Position numbers and translations under genes: made by a program
The notes under the pieces: generated by a model
The model's input: the letters and a program-made list of their open reading frames with translations, nothing else
The model's database searches: none
Told to the model about the DNA's origin: nothing
In this document: piece after piece, positions 44,529 to 53,827 of the stretch
Layout: the number at the start of each line of letters is the position of its first letter
How positions within the stretch are numbered: the stretch's first letter is position 1
From: Burkholderiaceae bacterium
GTDB lineage: Bacteria > Pseudomonadota > Gammaproteobacteria > Burkholderiales > Burkholderiaceae_E
Direction: 5' to 3'
Length of the DNA stretch: 64,000 bases
NCBI GenBank assembly: GCA_024235875.1
Contig: JACKLP010000008.1
Coordinates: forward strand, 62,001 to 126,000

Positions 44529-44609
44529 TCCTCCGGGACTTCGTGATCCATCATCGCGCGCACGACTGGCGTGCCGTGCGCGCCGCCTTCGATGGTAAGA
44601 CCAATCGGG

Positions 44610-45575
44610 CTACTTCTTCTTCAAGTCGGACAGCAGTGCGGTGAGGGCCTTCTGTCGTTCCTGCCACATCACGCGAACCTGATCGCGCTTGATCACCCGG
44701 ACGGGCGAGCCGCCCGCCTTCATCTGCTTGAGCGAACGCGGATGCGAGAACATCGCCGGCACCCGTTCGGCGAGCCGGTCGATCACGGCCTGCGGCGTGC
44801 CCTTGCGCACCATCACGCCGCGGAAGTTCACGCTCGAGTCGTCGATGTCGATGCCTTGCTCGCGAAAGGTCGGCACGTCGGGCAGGAAGTCCTTGTTCCG
44901 TTCGAGATCGGCGATCGCGAGGATTCGGACCTGGTCGCGCGCCCGGAATGCGTCGGAGAGATTGTTGAATCCCGCCATCACCTGGCCTGCGATCACCGAT
45001 TTCATCGCCGGGGCGCCGCCCTTCTCGGGGATGTAGGCGAGCTTCGTGGCGCTTGCCTTTTGCAACTGCAGCATCGCGATGTGATGACCGACATAGAGGC
45101 CGGCACCGTTGACGGTGAGCTTGCCCGGATTCTTCTTGGCGAACTCGACCAGGTCCTTGGCGGACTTGAACGGGCTCGCCTTGGGCACGATCAGGACCGC
45201 CGGATCGGCCCCCCAGTTCGCGATCGGCTCCAGATTGTCGATGTTGTACTTGGTCTTGCCGGTGATGGACTGGGCGATGAAATGCGGGACGTTGTACGCG
45301 GCCAGCTCATAGCCGTCGGTGGATGCCTTGTCGGCGAACGCGTTCCAGCCGACCTTGCCGCCGGCACCGGCCTTGTTGATGATCACGATCGGCTGGCCGA
45401 GCAGCTTGGCGTCGGCTGCCATCATCGTCACGATTCGCGCCTGGAAGTCGGTTGCGCCGCCGGGTGAGTACGAGACCATCAGCGAGATCGGCCGCGACGG
45501 ATAGTCGTCGGCTTGCGCGCCCGTCGCCGTGGCGAGTGCGAGCGCGCCCATCAGGATGCGGATCTTGGTGTTCAT
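44610..45575 (-). CDS. tctC: Bug-family tripartite tricarboxylate-type substrate-binding protein TctC
   Basis: Periplasmic solute-binding protein of 321 residues with a signal peptide (ILMGALALATATGAQA). Bug-family marks: YPSRPISLMVSYSPGGATD, INKAGAGGKVGWNAFA and FREQGIDID. The family binds carboxylates such as citrate, terephthalate or nicotinate; the ligand here cannot be read. Encoded just downstream of tctB, giving the order tctA-tctB-tctC. Confidence 0.9.
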   Translation of the reverse strand: MNTKIRILMGALALATATGAQADDYPSRPISLMVSYSPGGATDFQARIVTMMAADAKLLGQPIVIINKAGAGGKVGWNAFADKASTDGYELAAYNVPHFIAQSITGKTKYNIDNLEPIANWGADPAVLIVPKASPFKSAKDLVEFAKKNPGKLTVNGAGLYVGHHIAMLQLQKASATKLAYIPEKGGAPAMKSVIAGQVMAGFNNLSDAFRARDQVRILAIADLERNKDFLPDVPTFREQGIDIDDSSVNFRGVMVRKGTPQAVIDRLAERVPAMFSHPRSLKQMKAGGSPVRVIKRDQVRVMWQERQKALTALLSDLKKK

Positions 45576-45614
45576 GTCAGCGCTCCTTCAGCACAATGGC
45601 CCAGCCGGGCCGGG

Positions 45615-46076
45615 TCAGATCAGGATGCCGCGCGGCAATTGCACCTGCAGCACGACCGAGAAAAGCAGGTAGAGGACGATGGCGGTCCCGACGCCCACGC
45701 CCGCCTGTGCGGCGATGCGGCGCGGCGTGCGAGGCGCCGGGTCATAGAGGGTGTGGATCGTGAAGACCGTCACCGCGCCCGCCAGGTAGAAGCCGAGGGC
45801 CTCGGCGCCCCAGAACACATAGATCGCCAGCACCGTCAGGCCCGGTAGTGCGTGGCGAAGCGTGCCGTTCGCGCGTGGCTCGGACGCGCGGGCCCGCAGG
45901 CTCTGCAGCAGGTTCACGAAGGCGAACAGCAGCATGGCGACCGAGACCAGGCGCGGGAACAGGTACGCGCGCGCATCGTCGGCATCGAAGCTGTGCCACG
46001 CGATCACGGCCGCCAACACGGTGACCCCCAGTGCGGGCAGCCATGCGAACCCGGCGCGGCTGGCGGTCCGGCTCAT
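45615..46076 (-). CDS. tctB: Tripartite tricarboxylate transporter small subunit TctB
   Basis: Small inner-membrane subunit with four predicted helices, 153 residues (WLPALGVTVLAAVIAWHSFD, ALPGLTVLAIYVFWGAEALG, and a final hydrophobic helix). The start overlaps the tctA stop (ATGA). It forms the TTT transporter with TctA and TctC. Confidence 0.88.
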   Translation of the reverse strand: MSRTASRAGFAWLPALGVTVLAAVIAWHSFDADDARAYLFPRLVSVAMLLFAFVNLLQSLRARASEPRANGTLRHALPGLTVLAIYVFWGAEALGFYLAGAVTVFTIHTLYDPAPRTPRRIAAQAGVGVGTAIVLYLLFSVVLQVQLPRGILI

Positions 46077-47584
46077 GCGGCCTCCCCGAGCACATGCTCG
46101 CGCGCGCGCTCACGCCGTTCCATCCAGACGCTGTAGACGACCGAGGCGAGGCATACCCCGATCAGAGTGAGGTTCAGCGGCCCGCTCAGAAAGTAGTCGG
46201 CCATGCCGTTGCCCGCCTCGGCGATCAGGCGTCCCTGGACATAGTTGGTTTCGGCGATCGGCCCCAGGATCAGGCCCAGCACCAGGGGGGCGGCCGAGAA
46301 CCCCAGCTTGCCCAGGTAGTGCATGCCCACGCCGAGCACGGCCATCACGAGTACGTCCGCGTAGGACTGCTGCACCGCATAGGCACCGAACACCGACAGC
46401 ACCAGCACGGTGCCGGCCATGATCGACTGGGGCACGCGCGCGACCCGGGCCGCGAGGCCGGCCAGGTACAGGCCCAGCACCACCATCAGCAACTGGCCGA
46501 TCAGCATGGAGTCGATGAAGGTCCAAGCGACCTCCGGGTGATTCTCGAACAGATCCGAGCCGGGAAAGATGCCATGGATCAGCAACCCGCCGAGCAGCAC
46601 GGCCGCGGTCGGGCTGCCGGGAATGCTGAGCGTTAGCAGCGGCACCAGCGATGGACCCACCATGGCATTGTTCGCGCACTCGGCCGCGATCACGCCCTCG
46701 GATACGCCTTCGCCGAAGCGGCTGCGCTGGGGCGAGAACTTGCGCGACTGGTCGTAGGCGACGAGCCCCGCGATCTGTCCACCGACGCCCGGAATCAGTC
46801 CGATCAGGATGCCGACCAATGAACCGATGGTCAGCGCCCGCGGATGCGCCGCCGTTTCGCGAATCGCGGCCGAGATCCGGTGGGGCCGGGTCTCGAAGGT
46901 CGTGATGTCGACCTGCCTCCGGCCCTTCTCGAACATGTCGATGACTTGCGGGATCGCGAACAGGCCGATCAAGGCCGCGATGATGTTGACGCCACCGGTG
47001 AGTGCATCGGTGAACACGAAGCGCTCGACCCCCTGGATGTCGTCATAGCCGATCGTGGAGAGCCACATGCCGAGGCAGCCCGAGAGCATTCCCTTGCCGA
47101 CGGACTTCGAGTCGAGCGTGCCGATGACCGTGACGCCGAGGATTGCCATCCAGAACAGGTGCGACGGCCCGAATTCGAGCGCCCAGCGAGCCAGCACCGG
47201 AGTCAGGAACATCAGGACCAGCACCCCGAGCACGCCGCCGATGCCGGACGCCAGAAACGCGAGCTGGAGCGCGCGGGCACCGTCGCCGCGACGCGCCATC
47301 GGATAGCCGTCGAGCGTGGTGGCGATGTTGGCCGGCGCGCCTGGAATGCGCAGCAGGATCGCGGAAACGGCGCCACCTGCGACGGTCGATGTATAGGTGG
47401 CGCCAAGCAGGATCAGACCGTTGACGGCCTCCATGCGGAACGTGAACGGGATCAGCAGCGCGACCGCCATGGTCGGCGACAGCCCCGGCGTGGCGCCCAG
47501 CACAAGGCCACCGACCGTGCCGACGACCAGCAGCAGAATGGGCATTGGCGCCAGGACGCCGCCCAGGTACTCGAGGAACTCCAT
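46073..47584 (-). CDS. tctA: Tripartite tricarboxylate transporter large subunit TctA
   Basis: Large inner-membrane permease, 503 residues, about 11-12 helices. It starts at the ATG at 47584 with a GGGGGAG ribosome site. Family motifs are LVLGATPGLSPTMAVALLIP near residue 27 and IGLIPGVGGQIAGLVAYDQS about 300 residues later, with AAECANNAMVGPSLVPLLTLSIPGS. Uses ion gradients to import a carboxylate captured by TctC. Divergent from the aldehyde dehydrogenase gene across a 245-base control region. Confidence 0.93.
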   Translation of the reverse strand: MEFLEYLGGVLAPMPILLLVVGTVGGLVLGATPGLSPTMAVALLIPFTFRMEAVNGLILLGATYTSTVAGGAVSAILLRIPGAPANIATTLDGYPMARRGDGARALQLAFLASGIGGVLGVLVLMFLTPVLARWALEFGPSHLFWMAILGVTVIGTLDSKSVGKGMLSGCLGMWLSTIGYDDIQGVERFVFTDALTGGVNIIAALIGLFAIPQVIDMFEKGRRQVDITTFETRPHRISAAIRETAAHPRALTIGSLVGILIGLIPGVGGQIAGLVAYDQSRKFSPQRSRFGEGVSEGVIAAECANNAMVGPSLVPLLTLSIPGSPTAAVLLGGLLIHGIFPGSDLFENHPEVAWTFIDSMLIGQLLMVVLGLYLAGLAARVARVPQSIMAGTVLVLSVFGAYAVQQSYADVLVMAVLGVGMHYLGKLGFSAAPLVLGLILGPIAETNYVQGRLIAEAGNGMADYFLSGPLNLTLIGVCLASVVYSVWMERRERAREHVLGEAA

Positions 47585-47749
47585 GTCTCCCCCGCTCTCG
47601 GTGCGACGGCCGCAGGTGGGCCGGGCATTGTTTCGGGTCAGCTTAGCAGCGCGACGCGCAGTGGTGTGTGCCCGTGTGGCGGGTCGGTTCCGATTTCGTT
47701 GGCGTTCCCGGTGCGTCGACGCGTGCCTGTCGGACACGGTCGCCGCGAG

Positions 47750-47789
47750 CGCAAGGCGGTCGCCTTGCGTACACTCCCGATGCATCGGG
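47750..47789. promoter_or_regulatory. Two palindromes in the tctA/aldehyde-dehydrogenase divergent region
   Basis: CGCAAGGCG-gt-CGCCTTGCG (47750-47769, perfect nine-base arms) and CCCGATGCATCGGG (47776-47789, perfect 14-base palindrome) lie six bases apart, 40-80 bases upstream of the aldehyde dehydrogenase start. Between them is TACACT (47770-47775), a plausible -10 element for the rightward operon. This is a strong candidate for operator sites of a regulator encoded elsewhere. Confidence 0.6.
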
Positions 47790-47829
47790 TCGGTTGGGGC
47801 GATGCCCGTTGCAAAGGAGACATGAGACG

Positions 47830-49278
47830 ATGGCAGCAGCAGGGATTCGGTTGGCCGAAGCATCCGACGAGGTGCGTGCGGTGGTGGGTGCGCTGATCGG
47901 GCGAGCCCGCGATGCGCAGCGGCGCTATGCCGGCTTCGATCAGCGCGGCGTCGACGACGTCGCGGCGGCGGCGGCCTGGGCGATCATGGAGCCCGCGCGC
48001 AACCGGGAACTGGCCGAGCTGGCCGTTCGCGACACCGGGCTTGGCGATGTCGCGGACAAGATCCAGAAGAACCATCGCAAGACGCTGGGCCTGATGCGAG
48101 ACCTCAAGGGGACACGCACGGTCGGCGTCATCGGCGAGGACCACGACAGGGGCATCGTCGAGATCGCGCGGCCCGTCGGCGTGGTGGCTGCGATCACGCC
48201 GTCGACCAACCCGGCGGCCACGCCCGCGAACAAGATCGTCAACGCGCTCAAGTGCGGCAATGCCGTCATCGTCGCGCCCTCGCCCAAGGGGCAGGGCACC
48301 GCGCAGCGCCTGGTCGACTTAATGCATGCGGAGATGGTCCGCAGCGGCCTGGCGCCCGAGCTCGCGACCGGCCTGGTGCAGGTCCTGCCGGCGCCGGTGA
48401 CGAAGGCGGCCACGCACGAACTGATGCGCCAGGCCGACCTGATCGTGGCCACCGGCTCGCAGGCCAATGTGCGTGCCGCGTACTCCAGCGGCACGCCGGC
48501 CTTCGGCGTGGGCGCCGGCAACGTGGCGGCGATCGTCGATGCAAGCGCGGACCCGGTGGCGGCGGCCTCGCGAATCGCCCGCTCCAAGACCTTCGACAAC
48601 GCCACCAGCTGTTCGTCCGAGAACGCACTGGTGGTGGTCGATTCGATCTTCGACCAGACGATGGCGGCGCTCGCGGCCGAGGGCGGCGTGATGCTGGATG
48701 GGCCCGATACCGAGCGACTCGCGTCGGCCATGTGGCCGGACGGCAAGCTCGCGAGCGCGTTGATCGCGCAGACCGCGCCGCGGATCGCGCAGATCGCGGG
48801 GCTGGCCGATGCACGTGCCCGCCATGCGCGCTTCCTGATGGTGGCCGAGGATTCCTGGGGCGCAGCGCACCCGTTTTCGGGCGAGAAGCTCTCGCCGGTC
48901 CTTGCGGTCTACCGGGCGCGCGGGCTGGACGACGCGGCGCGGATCGTCGAGGGGATCTACGGCTATCAGGGCGCGGGGCATTCGGTCGGCCTGCACACCG
49001 CCACGCCGAGCGACGCGGTGAGCCTGGGGCTGCGCCTGCCGGTATCGCGCGTGATCGTGAACCAGGCGCATTGCATTGCCACCGGTGGCAGCTTTGACAA
49101 TGGACTGCCATTCTCGCTGTCGATGGGCTGTGGTACCTGGGGGGGGAACAGCTTCAGCGAGAACATGCACTACCGGCACTATCTGAACGTGACCCGGGTC
49201 GCCTACCCGATCGCACCACGCGAGCCCGGCGTCGACGACATCTTCGGCGACTACTTCCAGCGCCACGGGCGGCGTTGA
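47830..49278 (+). CDS. Acylating aldehyde dehydrogenase, SauS-like
   Basis: 482-residue CoA-dependent aldehyde dehydrogenase. The start is the ATG at 47830; GGAGAC lies ten bases upstream. Conserved: VGVVAAITPSTNPAATPANK, VTGSQ-like block VATGSQANVRAAYSSGTPAF and the catalytic Cys in DNATSCSSENALVV, then GGSFDNGLPFSLSMGCGTWG. It is most like sulfoacetaldehyde dehydrogenase (acylating) SauS and related to EutE/AdhE-type acetaldehyde dehydrogenases. The substrate could be acetaldehyde (eutBC are nearby) or another short aldehyde. No xsc is visible to support a sulfoacetaldehyde route. Stop and next start overlap (TGATG). Confidence 0.85.
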   Translation: MAAAGIRLAEASDEVRAVVGALIGRARDAQRRYAGFDQRGVDDVAAAAAWAIMEPARNRELAELAVRDTGLGDVADKIQKNHRKTLGLMRDLKGTRTVGVIGEDHDRGIVEIARPVGVVAAITPSTNPAATPANKIVNALKCGNAVIVAPSPKGQGTAQRLVDLMHAEMVRSGLAPELATGLVQVLPAPVTKAATHELMRQADLIVATGSQANVRAAYSSGTPAFGVGAGNVAAIVDASADPVAAASRIARSKTFDNATSCSSENALVVVDSIFDQTMAALAAEGGVMLDGPDTERLASAMWPDGKLASALIAQTAPRIAQIAGLADARARHARFLMVAEDSWGAAHPFSGEKLSPVLAVYRARGLDDAARIVEGIYGYQGAGHSVGLHTATPSDAVSLGLRLPVSRVIVNQAHCIATGGSFDNGLPFSLSMGCGTWGGNSFSENMHYRHYLNVTRVAYPIAPREPGVDDIFGDYFQRHGRR

Positions 49279-50801
49279 TGCGAACCCCGATCGCATCGAC
49301 CGCCACCCTCGGCGCCGTGCTTGCCGAGCATTCGGCGCAACGGCCCGATGCCCAATTCCTGATCGCGCCCGAGACCGGCCGGATCCTCGACTACGCGGAC
49401 CTGCAGCGGCTATCGGGGCAGCTCGATACCTGGTTCGACGCGCGGGGCATCGGACGCGGCGCGAAGGTCGCCCTATACCTTCCGAACGGTCTGGCGGCCA
49501 GTGCGCTATTTCTCGCGACGATGGCCGCCGGGCGGGTGATCGCACCGCTGAACCGGGTGTCGCAGCCGAGCCAGCTCGCCTACGTGTTGTCTCATTGCGA
49601 TGCGGCGCTTGTGCTGACCGATGCGACGGGCGAGGCCGTCATGCGCGTGGCCGGTGAAACGGGGGGCGCGACGGTGGCCATCGAGGTCGTCGATGCCGAT
49701 GCGATCGATGCCGGACCGTGGCAGGCCGCCGCGCCGCGTCCGGGCGCCACTGAGGCCGATCCCGACGACATGGCCTTGCTCATGTACACCTCGGGCACGA
49801 CGGGCACGCCCAAGGGCGTCGCACTGACCCACGCCAACCTGCTTTACGCGGCCCGGGCGGTCGCCGCCTGGCACCAGCTCGGACCCGACGACCGCGTGCT
49901 GTCCGCATTGCCGCTCTATCACATCAATGGCCAGGTGATCGCGACCTTGTCGCCGTTCGTGTCGGGCGGCTCGATGGTGGCCCCGCGGCGTTTCTCGGTC
50001 TCGAGCTGGTGGGACTCGGCGGTTCGCTGGCGGTGCACCTGGCTGAACATGGTGCCGACGATCATCGCCTATCTGCTCAACGAGGCCGACAAGGCGCCGC
50101 CGACGCTGGCGGGCATCCGTTTCGGCCGCTCGGCTTCGGCCCCGTTGCCCGCCGAGCATCACCAGGCCTTCGAGGCGCGCTTCGGGTTCCCGGTGATCGA
50201 GGCGATGGGCATGACCGAGTCGGCCTCGATCGTGTTCTGCAACCCGATGCCGCCGGGCGAGCGTCGAAGCGGCACGCCGGGGCTGCCTTGCGGCGTCGAG
50301 GCCATGATCGTCGATGCCGACGGGCGCGAGCAGCCCGACGGCGAGCGGGGCGAGATCTGGCTGCGCGGCCCCAATGTCATGAATGGCTACTACAAGTCGG
50401 CGCAGCAGACGGCTGCGGCGCTCGCCGACGGGGGTTGGTTGCGCTCGGGCGACCTGGGCTACCGCGATGCCGACGGCTATTTCTTCGTGACCGGTCGGCT
50501 CAAGGAGCTGATCATCAAGGGGGGCGAGAACATCGCGCCGCGCGAGATCGACGAGGCCTTGCTGCGTCATCCGGCCGTGCTCGAGGCCGCGGCCGTCGGC
50601 GTTCCCGATCCGAACTACGGCCAGGAGATCCTGGTCGCCGTCGTGCTCAAGGACGGTGCCGGGTGCGACGAGGCCGAGCTGCGGGCATTCTGCCTGGACG
50701 AACTCGGCCGCTACAAGACGCCGAAGTACATCCGCTTCGTCGACGAGTTGCCGAAGGGGCCGTCGGGCAAGGTGCAGCGCCTGAAGCTTGCCGAACAATG
50801 A
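49278..50801 (+). CDS. AMP-dependent acyl-CoA ligase, SauT-like
   Basis: 507-residue ANL-family acyl-CoA synthetase. AMP-binding motif MYTSGTTGTPKGVALTHAN at about residue 170, LPLYHINGQ, GMTESASI and RSGDLGYRDADGYFFVTGR, and the C-terminal Lys in PKGPSGKVQRLKL. The start ATG overlaps the upstream stop. Together with the upstream gene it resembles the sauST pair (sulfoacetate-CoA ligase plus acylating dehydrogenase), but other carboxylates are possible. The PaaZ-like gene starts 19 bases after the stop. Confidence 0.86.
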   Translation: MRTPIASTATLGAVLAEHSAQRPDAQFLIAPETGRILDYADLQRLSGQLDTWFDARGIGRGAKVALYLPNGLAASALFLATMAAGRVIAPLNRVSQPSQLAYVLSHCDAALVLTDATGEAVMRVAGETGGATVAIEVVDADAIDAGPWQAAAPRPGATEADPDDMALLMYTSGTTGTPKGVALTHANLLYAARAVAAWHQLGPDDRVLSALPLYHINGQVIATLSPFVSGGSMVAPRRFSVSSWWDSAVRWRCTWLNMVPTIIAYLLNEADKAPPTLAGIRFGRSASAPLPAEHHQAFEARFGFPVIEAMGMTESASIVFCNPMPPGERRSGTPGLPCGVEAMIVDADGREQPDGERGEIWLRGPNVMNGYYKSAQQTAAALADGGWLRSGDLGYRDADGYFFVTGRLKELIIKGGENIAPREIDEALLRHPAVLEAAAVGVPDPNYGQEILVAVVLKDGAGCDEAELRAFCLDELGRYKTPKYIRFVDELPKGPSGKVQRLKLAEQ

Positions 50802-50820
50802 AACGACAGGAGAGCTACGC

Positions 50821-52869
50821 GTGAGCAGAGTTCTGCAGAGCTGGATCGGGGGGCGCTGGATCGGCGCCGCTGGTGCCATCGAATTGCGGGATGCGATCGG
50901 TGGCGAAGTGGTCGCGAGCACGCACGCCGAAGCACTCGACTTCGAGCAGGCGCTCGCACATGCGCGCACGAGCGGACTGGCCGGGACGCTGGCAATCGAC
51001 TTTCAGCAGCGCGCGGCCATTCTGCGCGCGCTGGCGAAGTATCTCGGTGAGCACAAGGAATCGCTGTACGCGCAATCGGCCTGGACCGGCGCGACCCGCG
51101 CCGACGGCTGGATCGACATCGAGGGAGGGATCGGCACGCTGGCCGCCTACGCCGGCATCGGCGCGGCCGACCTGCCGTCGGGCAATGTCGTGCACGAGGG
51201 ACCGGTGGTGCCCCTGGGGCGCAAGGGCAGCTTTGCGGGCACGCACATCCTGGTGCCGCGCCGTGGCGTCGCCGTCCACATCAACGCATTCAATTTTCCG
51301 GTCTGGGGCATGCTGGAAAAACTCGCGCCGAGCTTCCTTGCCGGGATGCCCTGCATCGTCAAGCCGGCCACCGCCACCAGCTACCTGACCGAAGCCTGCG
51401 TTCGCCTGATCGACGCATCGGGCCTGTTGCCGGCGGGTGCGCTGCAACTCGTGATCGGCTCCACGGGCGACCTGCTCGAGCGTCTCGAAGCCGCCGACAT
51501 GGTGACCTTCACCGGCTCGGCGGCGACCGCGGCCAAGCTGCGCGTGCATCCGAACCTCGTCAGGCATGCGGTCGCGTTCAACGCCGAGGCCGATTCGCTC
51601 AATTGCGCGATCCTCGCCCCCGATGTCGCGCCCGAGGATCCCGAGTTCGGCCTGTTCATCGATGAAGTGGTCAGGGAAGTCACGGTCAAGGCAGGGCAGA
51701 AATGCACGGCGATTCGGCGCGCGCTGGTACCGGCTTCACGCCTGGATGCTGTCGCGCAGGCCTTGCGCGCGCGACTGGCGGCCATCGTCGTCGGCGACCC
51801 GGCGCTCGAGGGCGTACAGATGGGCGCCTTGGCCTCGCTCGAGCAGCGACGCGACGTCGAAGCCCAGATCGCACGCCTGCGCGCCGATGCCGAGCTCGTG
51901 CTCGGCGATGCGGCTTTGGCACTGCGCGGCGAGCGTTGCGCCGGCGGCGCCTTCGTCGGGCCGAGCCTGCTGGTCGCGCGCAATGCCCGAACCGCTGTCG
52001 CGGCGCACGAAATCGAAGCCTTCGGCCCGGTGACCACGCTGATGCCTTACGCAGACATCGACGACGCCGTGGACATCGCCGCGCTCGGCCAAGGCAGCCT
52101 GGTGGGCACGGTCGTGACCCGTACGCCGGCGATCGCGGCCGATGTCGTCCGGCAGGCAGCGGCCTGGCACGGCCGACTGCTGGTACTGGACGCGAGTTGC
52201 GCGGCCGAGTCCACCGGCCATGGGGCGCCGCTCGCGCCGCTGAAGCACGGCGGCCCGGGGCGTGCCGGCGGAGGCGAGGAGCTGGGCGGGGTTCGCGCGG
52301 TCCATCACTACCTGCAACGCGCGGCCGTACAGGGATCGCCGGCGATGCTGGCCGCCGTTTCTGGCGAATACGTGCGCGGCGCGCCGGTGATCGAGAGCGA
52401 CGTGCACCCGTTCCGTCGCTACTTCGACGATCTGCGGATCGGCGAGTCGCTGCTCACGCATCGCCGCACGGTCGGCGAGGCCGACATCGTCAACTTCGGG
52501 TGCCTGTCGGGCGACTTCTTCTACATGCACTTCGACGAGGAGGCGGCCCGCGCGTCGCAGTTCGGCAAGCGCATCGCGCACGGCTACTTCGTGCTGTCGG
52601 CCGCTGCCGGCCTGTTCGTGTCGCCGTCGCCGGGACCCGTGCTCGCGAACTACGGGCTCGACACGCTGCGGTTCGTGAAGCCGGTGGGCATCGGCGACAC
52701 GATCCAGGCACGCCTGACCTGCAAGCGCAAGATCGACCGGCCAACGCGAAGGCCCGGCGATGCCGGCCAAGGCGTGGTCGCCTGGGACGTGCAGGTCACG
52801 AACCAGAACGGCGAGACGGTGGCGTCCTACGACATCCTGACGCTGGTTTCCAAGCGAGCGTCGGAATAG
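50821..52869 (+). CDS. paaZ: PaaZ-like aldehyde dehydrogenase–MaoC hydratase fusion
   Basis: 682 residues from the GTG at 50821 (AGGAGA eight bases upstream), the length of E. coli PaaZ, which opens the oxepin ring of phenylacetate-CoA catabolism and oxidises the resulting aldehyde. The dehydrogenase half has Glu in FNAEADSLNCAIL and Cys in VKAGQKCTAIRR. The MaoC half has LSGDFFYMHFDEEAA with the catalytic Asp and His kept, then HGYFVLSAAAGLF. No other paa genes (paaABCDE, paaG, paaJ) are in the window, so it may serve elsewhere or a related acyl-CoA route. It ends in convergence with eutC. Confidence 0.88.
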   Translation: MSRVLQSWIGGRWIGAAGAIELRDAIGGEVVASTHAEALDFEQALAHARTSGLAGTLAIDFQQRAAILRALAKYLGEHKESLYAQSAWTGATRADGWIDIEGGIGTLAAYAGIGAADLPSGNVVHEGPVVPLGRKGSFAGTHILVPRRGVAVHINAFNFPVWGMLEKLAPSFLAGMPCIVKPATATSYLTEACVRLIDASGLLPAGALQLVIGSTGDLLERLEAADMVTFTGSAATAAKLRVHPNLVRHAVAFNAEADSLNCAILAPDVAPEDPEFGLFIDEVVREVTVKAGQKCTAIRRALVPASRLDAVAQALRARLAAIVVGDPALEGVQMGALASLEQRRDVEAQIARLRADAELVLGDAALALRGERCAGGAFVGPSLLVARNARTAVAAHEIEAFGPVTTLMPYADIDDAVDIAALGQGSLVGTVVTRTPAIAADVVRQAAAWHGRLLVLDASCAAESTGHGAPLAPLKHGGPGRAGGGEELGGVRAVHHYLQRAAVQGSPAMLAAVSGEYVRGAPVIESDVHPFRRYFDDLRIGESLLTHRRTVGEADIVNFGCLSGDFFYMHFDEEAARASQFGKRIAHGYFVLSAAAGLFVSPSPGPVLANYGLDTLRFVKPVGIGDTIQARLTCKRKIDRPTRRPGDAGQGVVAWDVQVTNQNGETVASYDILTLVSKRASE

Positions 52870-52927
52870 AACGCATGAGCGCTGCCGGCAAACGGGCCGG
52901 ACCGAGACGCATCGATCCTGACCGAGA

Positions 52928-53827
52928 TTATGGTCGTACGAGTCCTTGCCGCTCGCGCAGGCGCGCGGAAACGACTGCGTCATCCCGGGCGGGAACGGGG
53001 GCCTGGGAGTGGGGGGCAGGCGCCTGGCCGCCGGGTAGCGCGGCCTGCTGGCTGTCGTCCTTCAGCGCGACGCCACTGATCCGGCGACGCGCCGCTTCGC
53101 TGGCGAGGTACGACACGCGCTGCGCCGCCTCGTCGGTGCGCAGTCCGTTGGCATGGATGTTCGAGACGCAGTTGCGTTGGGCATCGGTACGCCCCGGCCT
53201 GGGCATCCAGGTCAGGTAGACGCCGAGGCTGTCGGCCGCCGACAGGCCGGGGCGCTCGCCGACCAGCATCACGGCGAGCCTCGCGCCGAGTGCATCGCCG
53301 ATCTCGTCGGAGAGCGCGACGCGTGCCTGGCGCGCGATCACGATGGGCGCCACATGCCATCGCCACGCGTGTATCGCGGGCAGGCAGGCCAGCAGCAGGG
53401 GCAGGGCGTTGTGCGCCAGCGCGGTGCTCGAGAGGCCGTCGGCGAGGACGAACACCAGGTCGAACTCGCGCGCGTCGGGGTCGCGTGCCGCCTCGAGTGC
53501 ATGCCGCGACGCGGGCGCGAGCCGCCGGCCCAGGTCGGGTCGGGCGAGATAGACGCGTCGATCGCTCGCCTGGGAGTCGACGCCGATCCACTTCAGACCC
53601 TGCAGGGCGAGTTCGTTCCCGAGCGCCTGTACGTCGAGCGGGCGATGCACGGCGTCGCGCGCCCGGGCATGCGCGAGCTGGAACTCGAGCATCGCCCGGG
53701 TCGGAAGGGACGAACCCGCACGCCCGAGCGCGATGCGAGCGGGCGTCGCGGCCCGCAGTGCGCTCCACGGGTCGGGCGTCGTGGTGGGCGAGGGGCGAAT
53801 CGCCGGCCTGGCGGCGTCGTTCTTCAT
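52928..53827 (-). CDS. eutC: Ethanolamine ammonia-lyase small subunit
   Basis: 299 residues. Light chain of the adenosylcobalamin-dependent lyase that converts ethanolamine to acetaldehyde and ammonia. Starts at ATG overlapping the eutB stop (ATGA). Family motifs: RIALGRAGSSLPTRAMLEFQ, FVLADGLSSTALAHNALPLL, VMLVGERPGLSAADSLGVYL and RNCVSNIHANGL. The C-terminal ~25 residues after KDDSQQ are low complexity and variable. No microcompartment or eutA genes are present. Confidence 0.93.
   Translation of the reverse strand: MKNDAARPAIRPSPTTTPDPWSALRAATPARIALGRAGSSLPTRAMLEFQLAHARARDAVHRPLDVQALGNELALQGLKWIGVDSQASDRRVYLARPDLGRRLAPASRHALEAARDPDAREFDLVFVLADGLSSTALAHNALPLLLACLPAIHAWRWHVAPIVIARQARVALSDEIGDALGARLAVMLVGERPGLSAADSLGVYLTWMPRPGRTDAQRNCVSNIHANGLRTDEAAQRVSYLASEAARRRISGVALKDDSQQAALPGGQAPAPHSQAPVPARDDAVVSARLRERQGLVRP

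Noticed and set aside
47830..50801. Firm assignment of the pair as sulfoacetate genes sauS/sauT
   Set aside because: Similarity is suggestive, but no xsc, sauR or sauU is visible and ethanolamine ammonia-lyase genes are close, so the substrate is left open.
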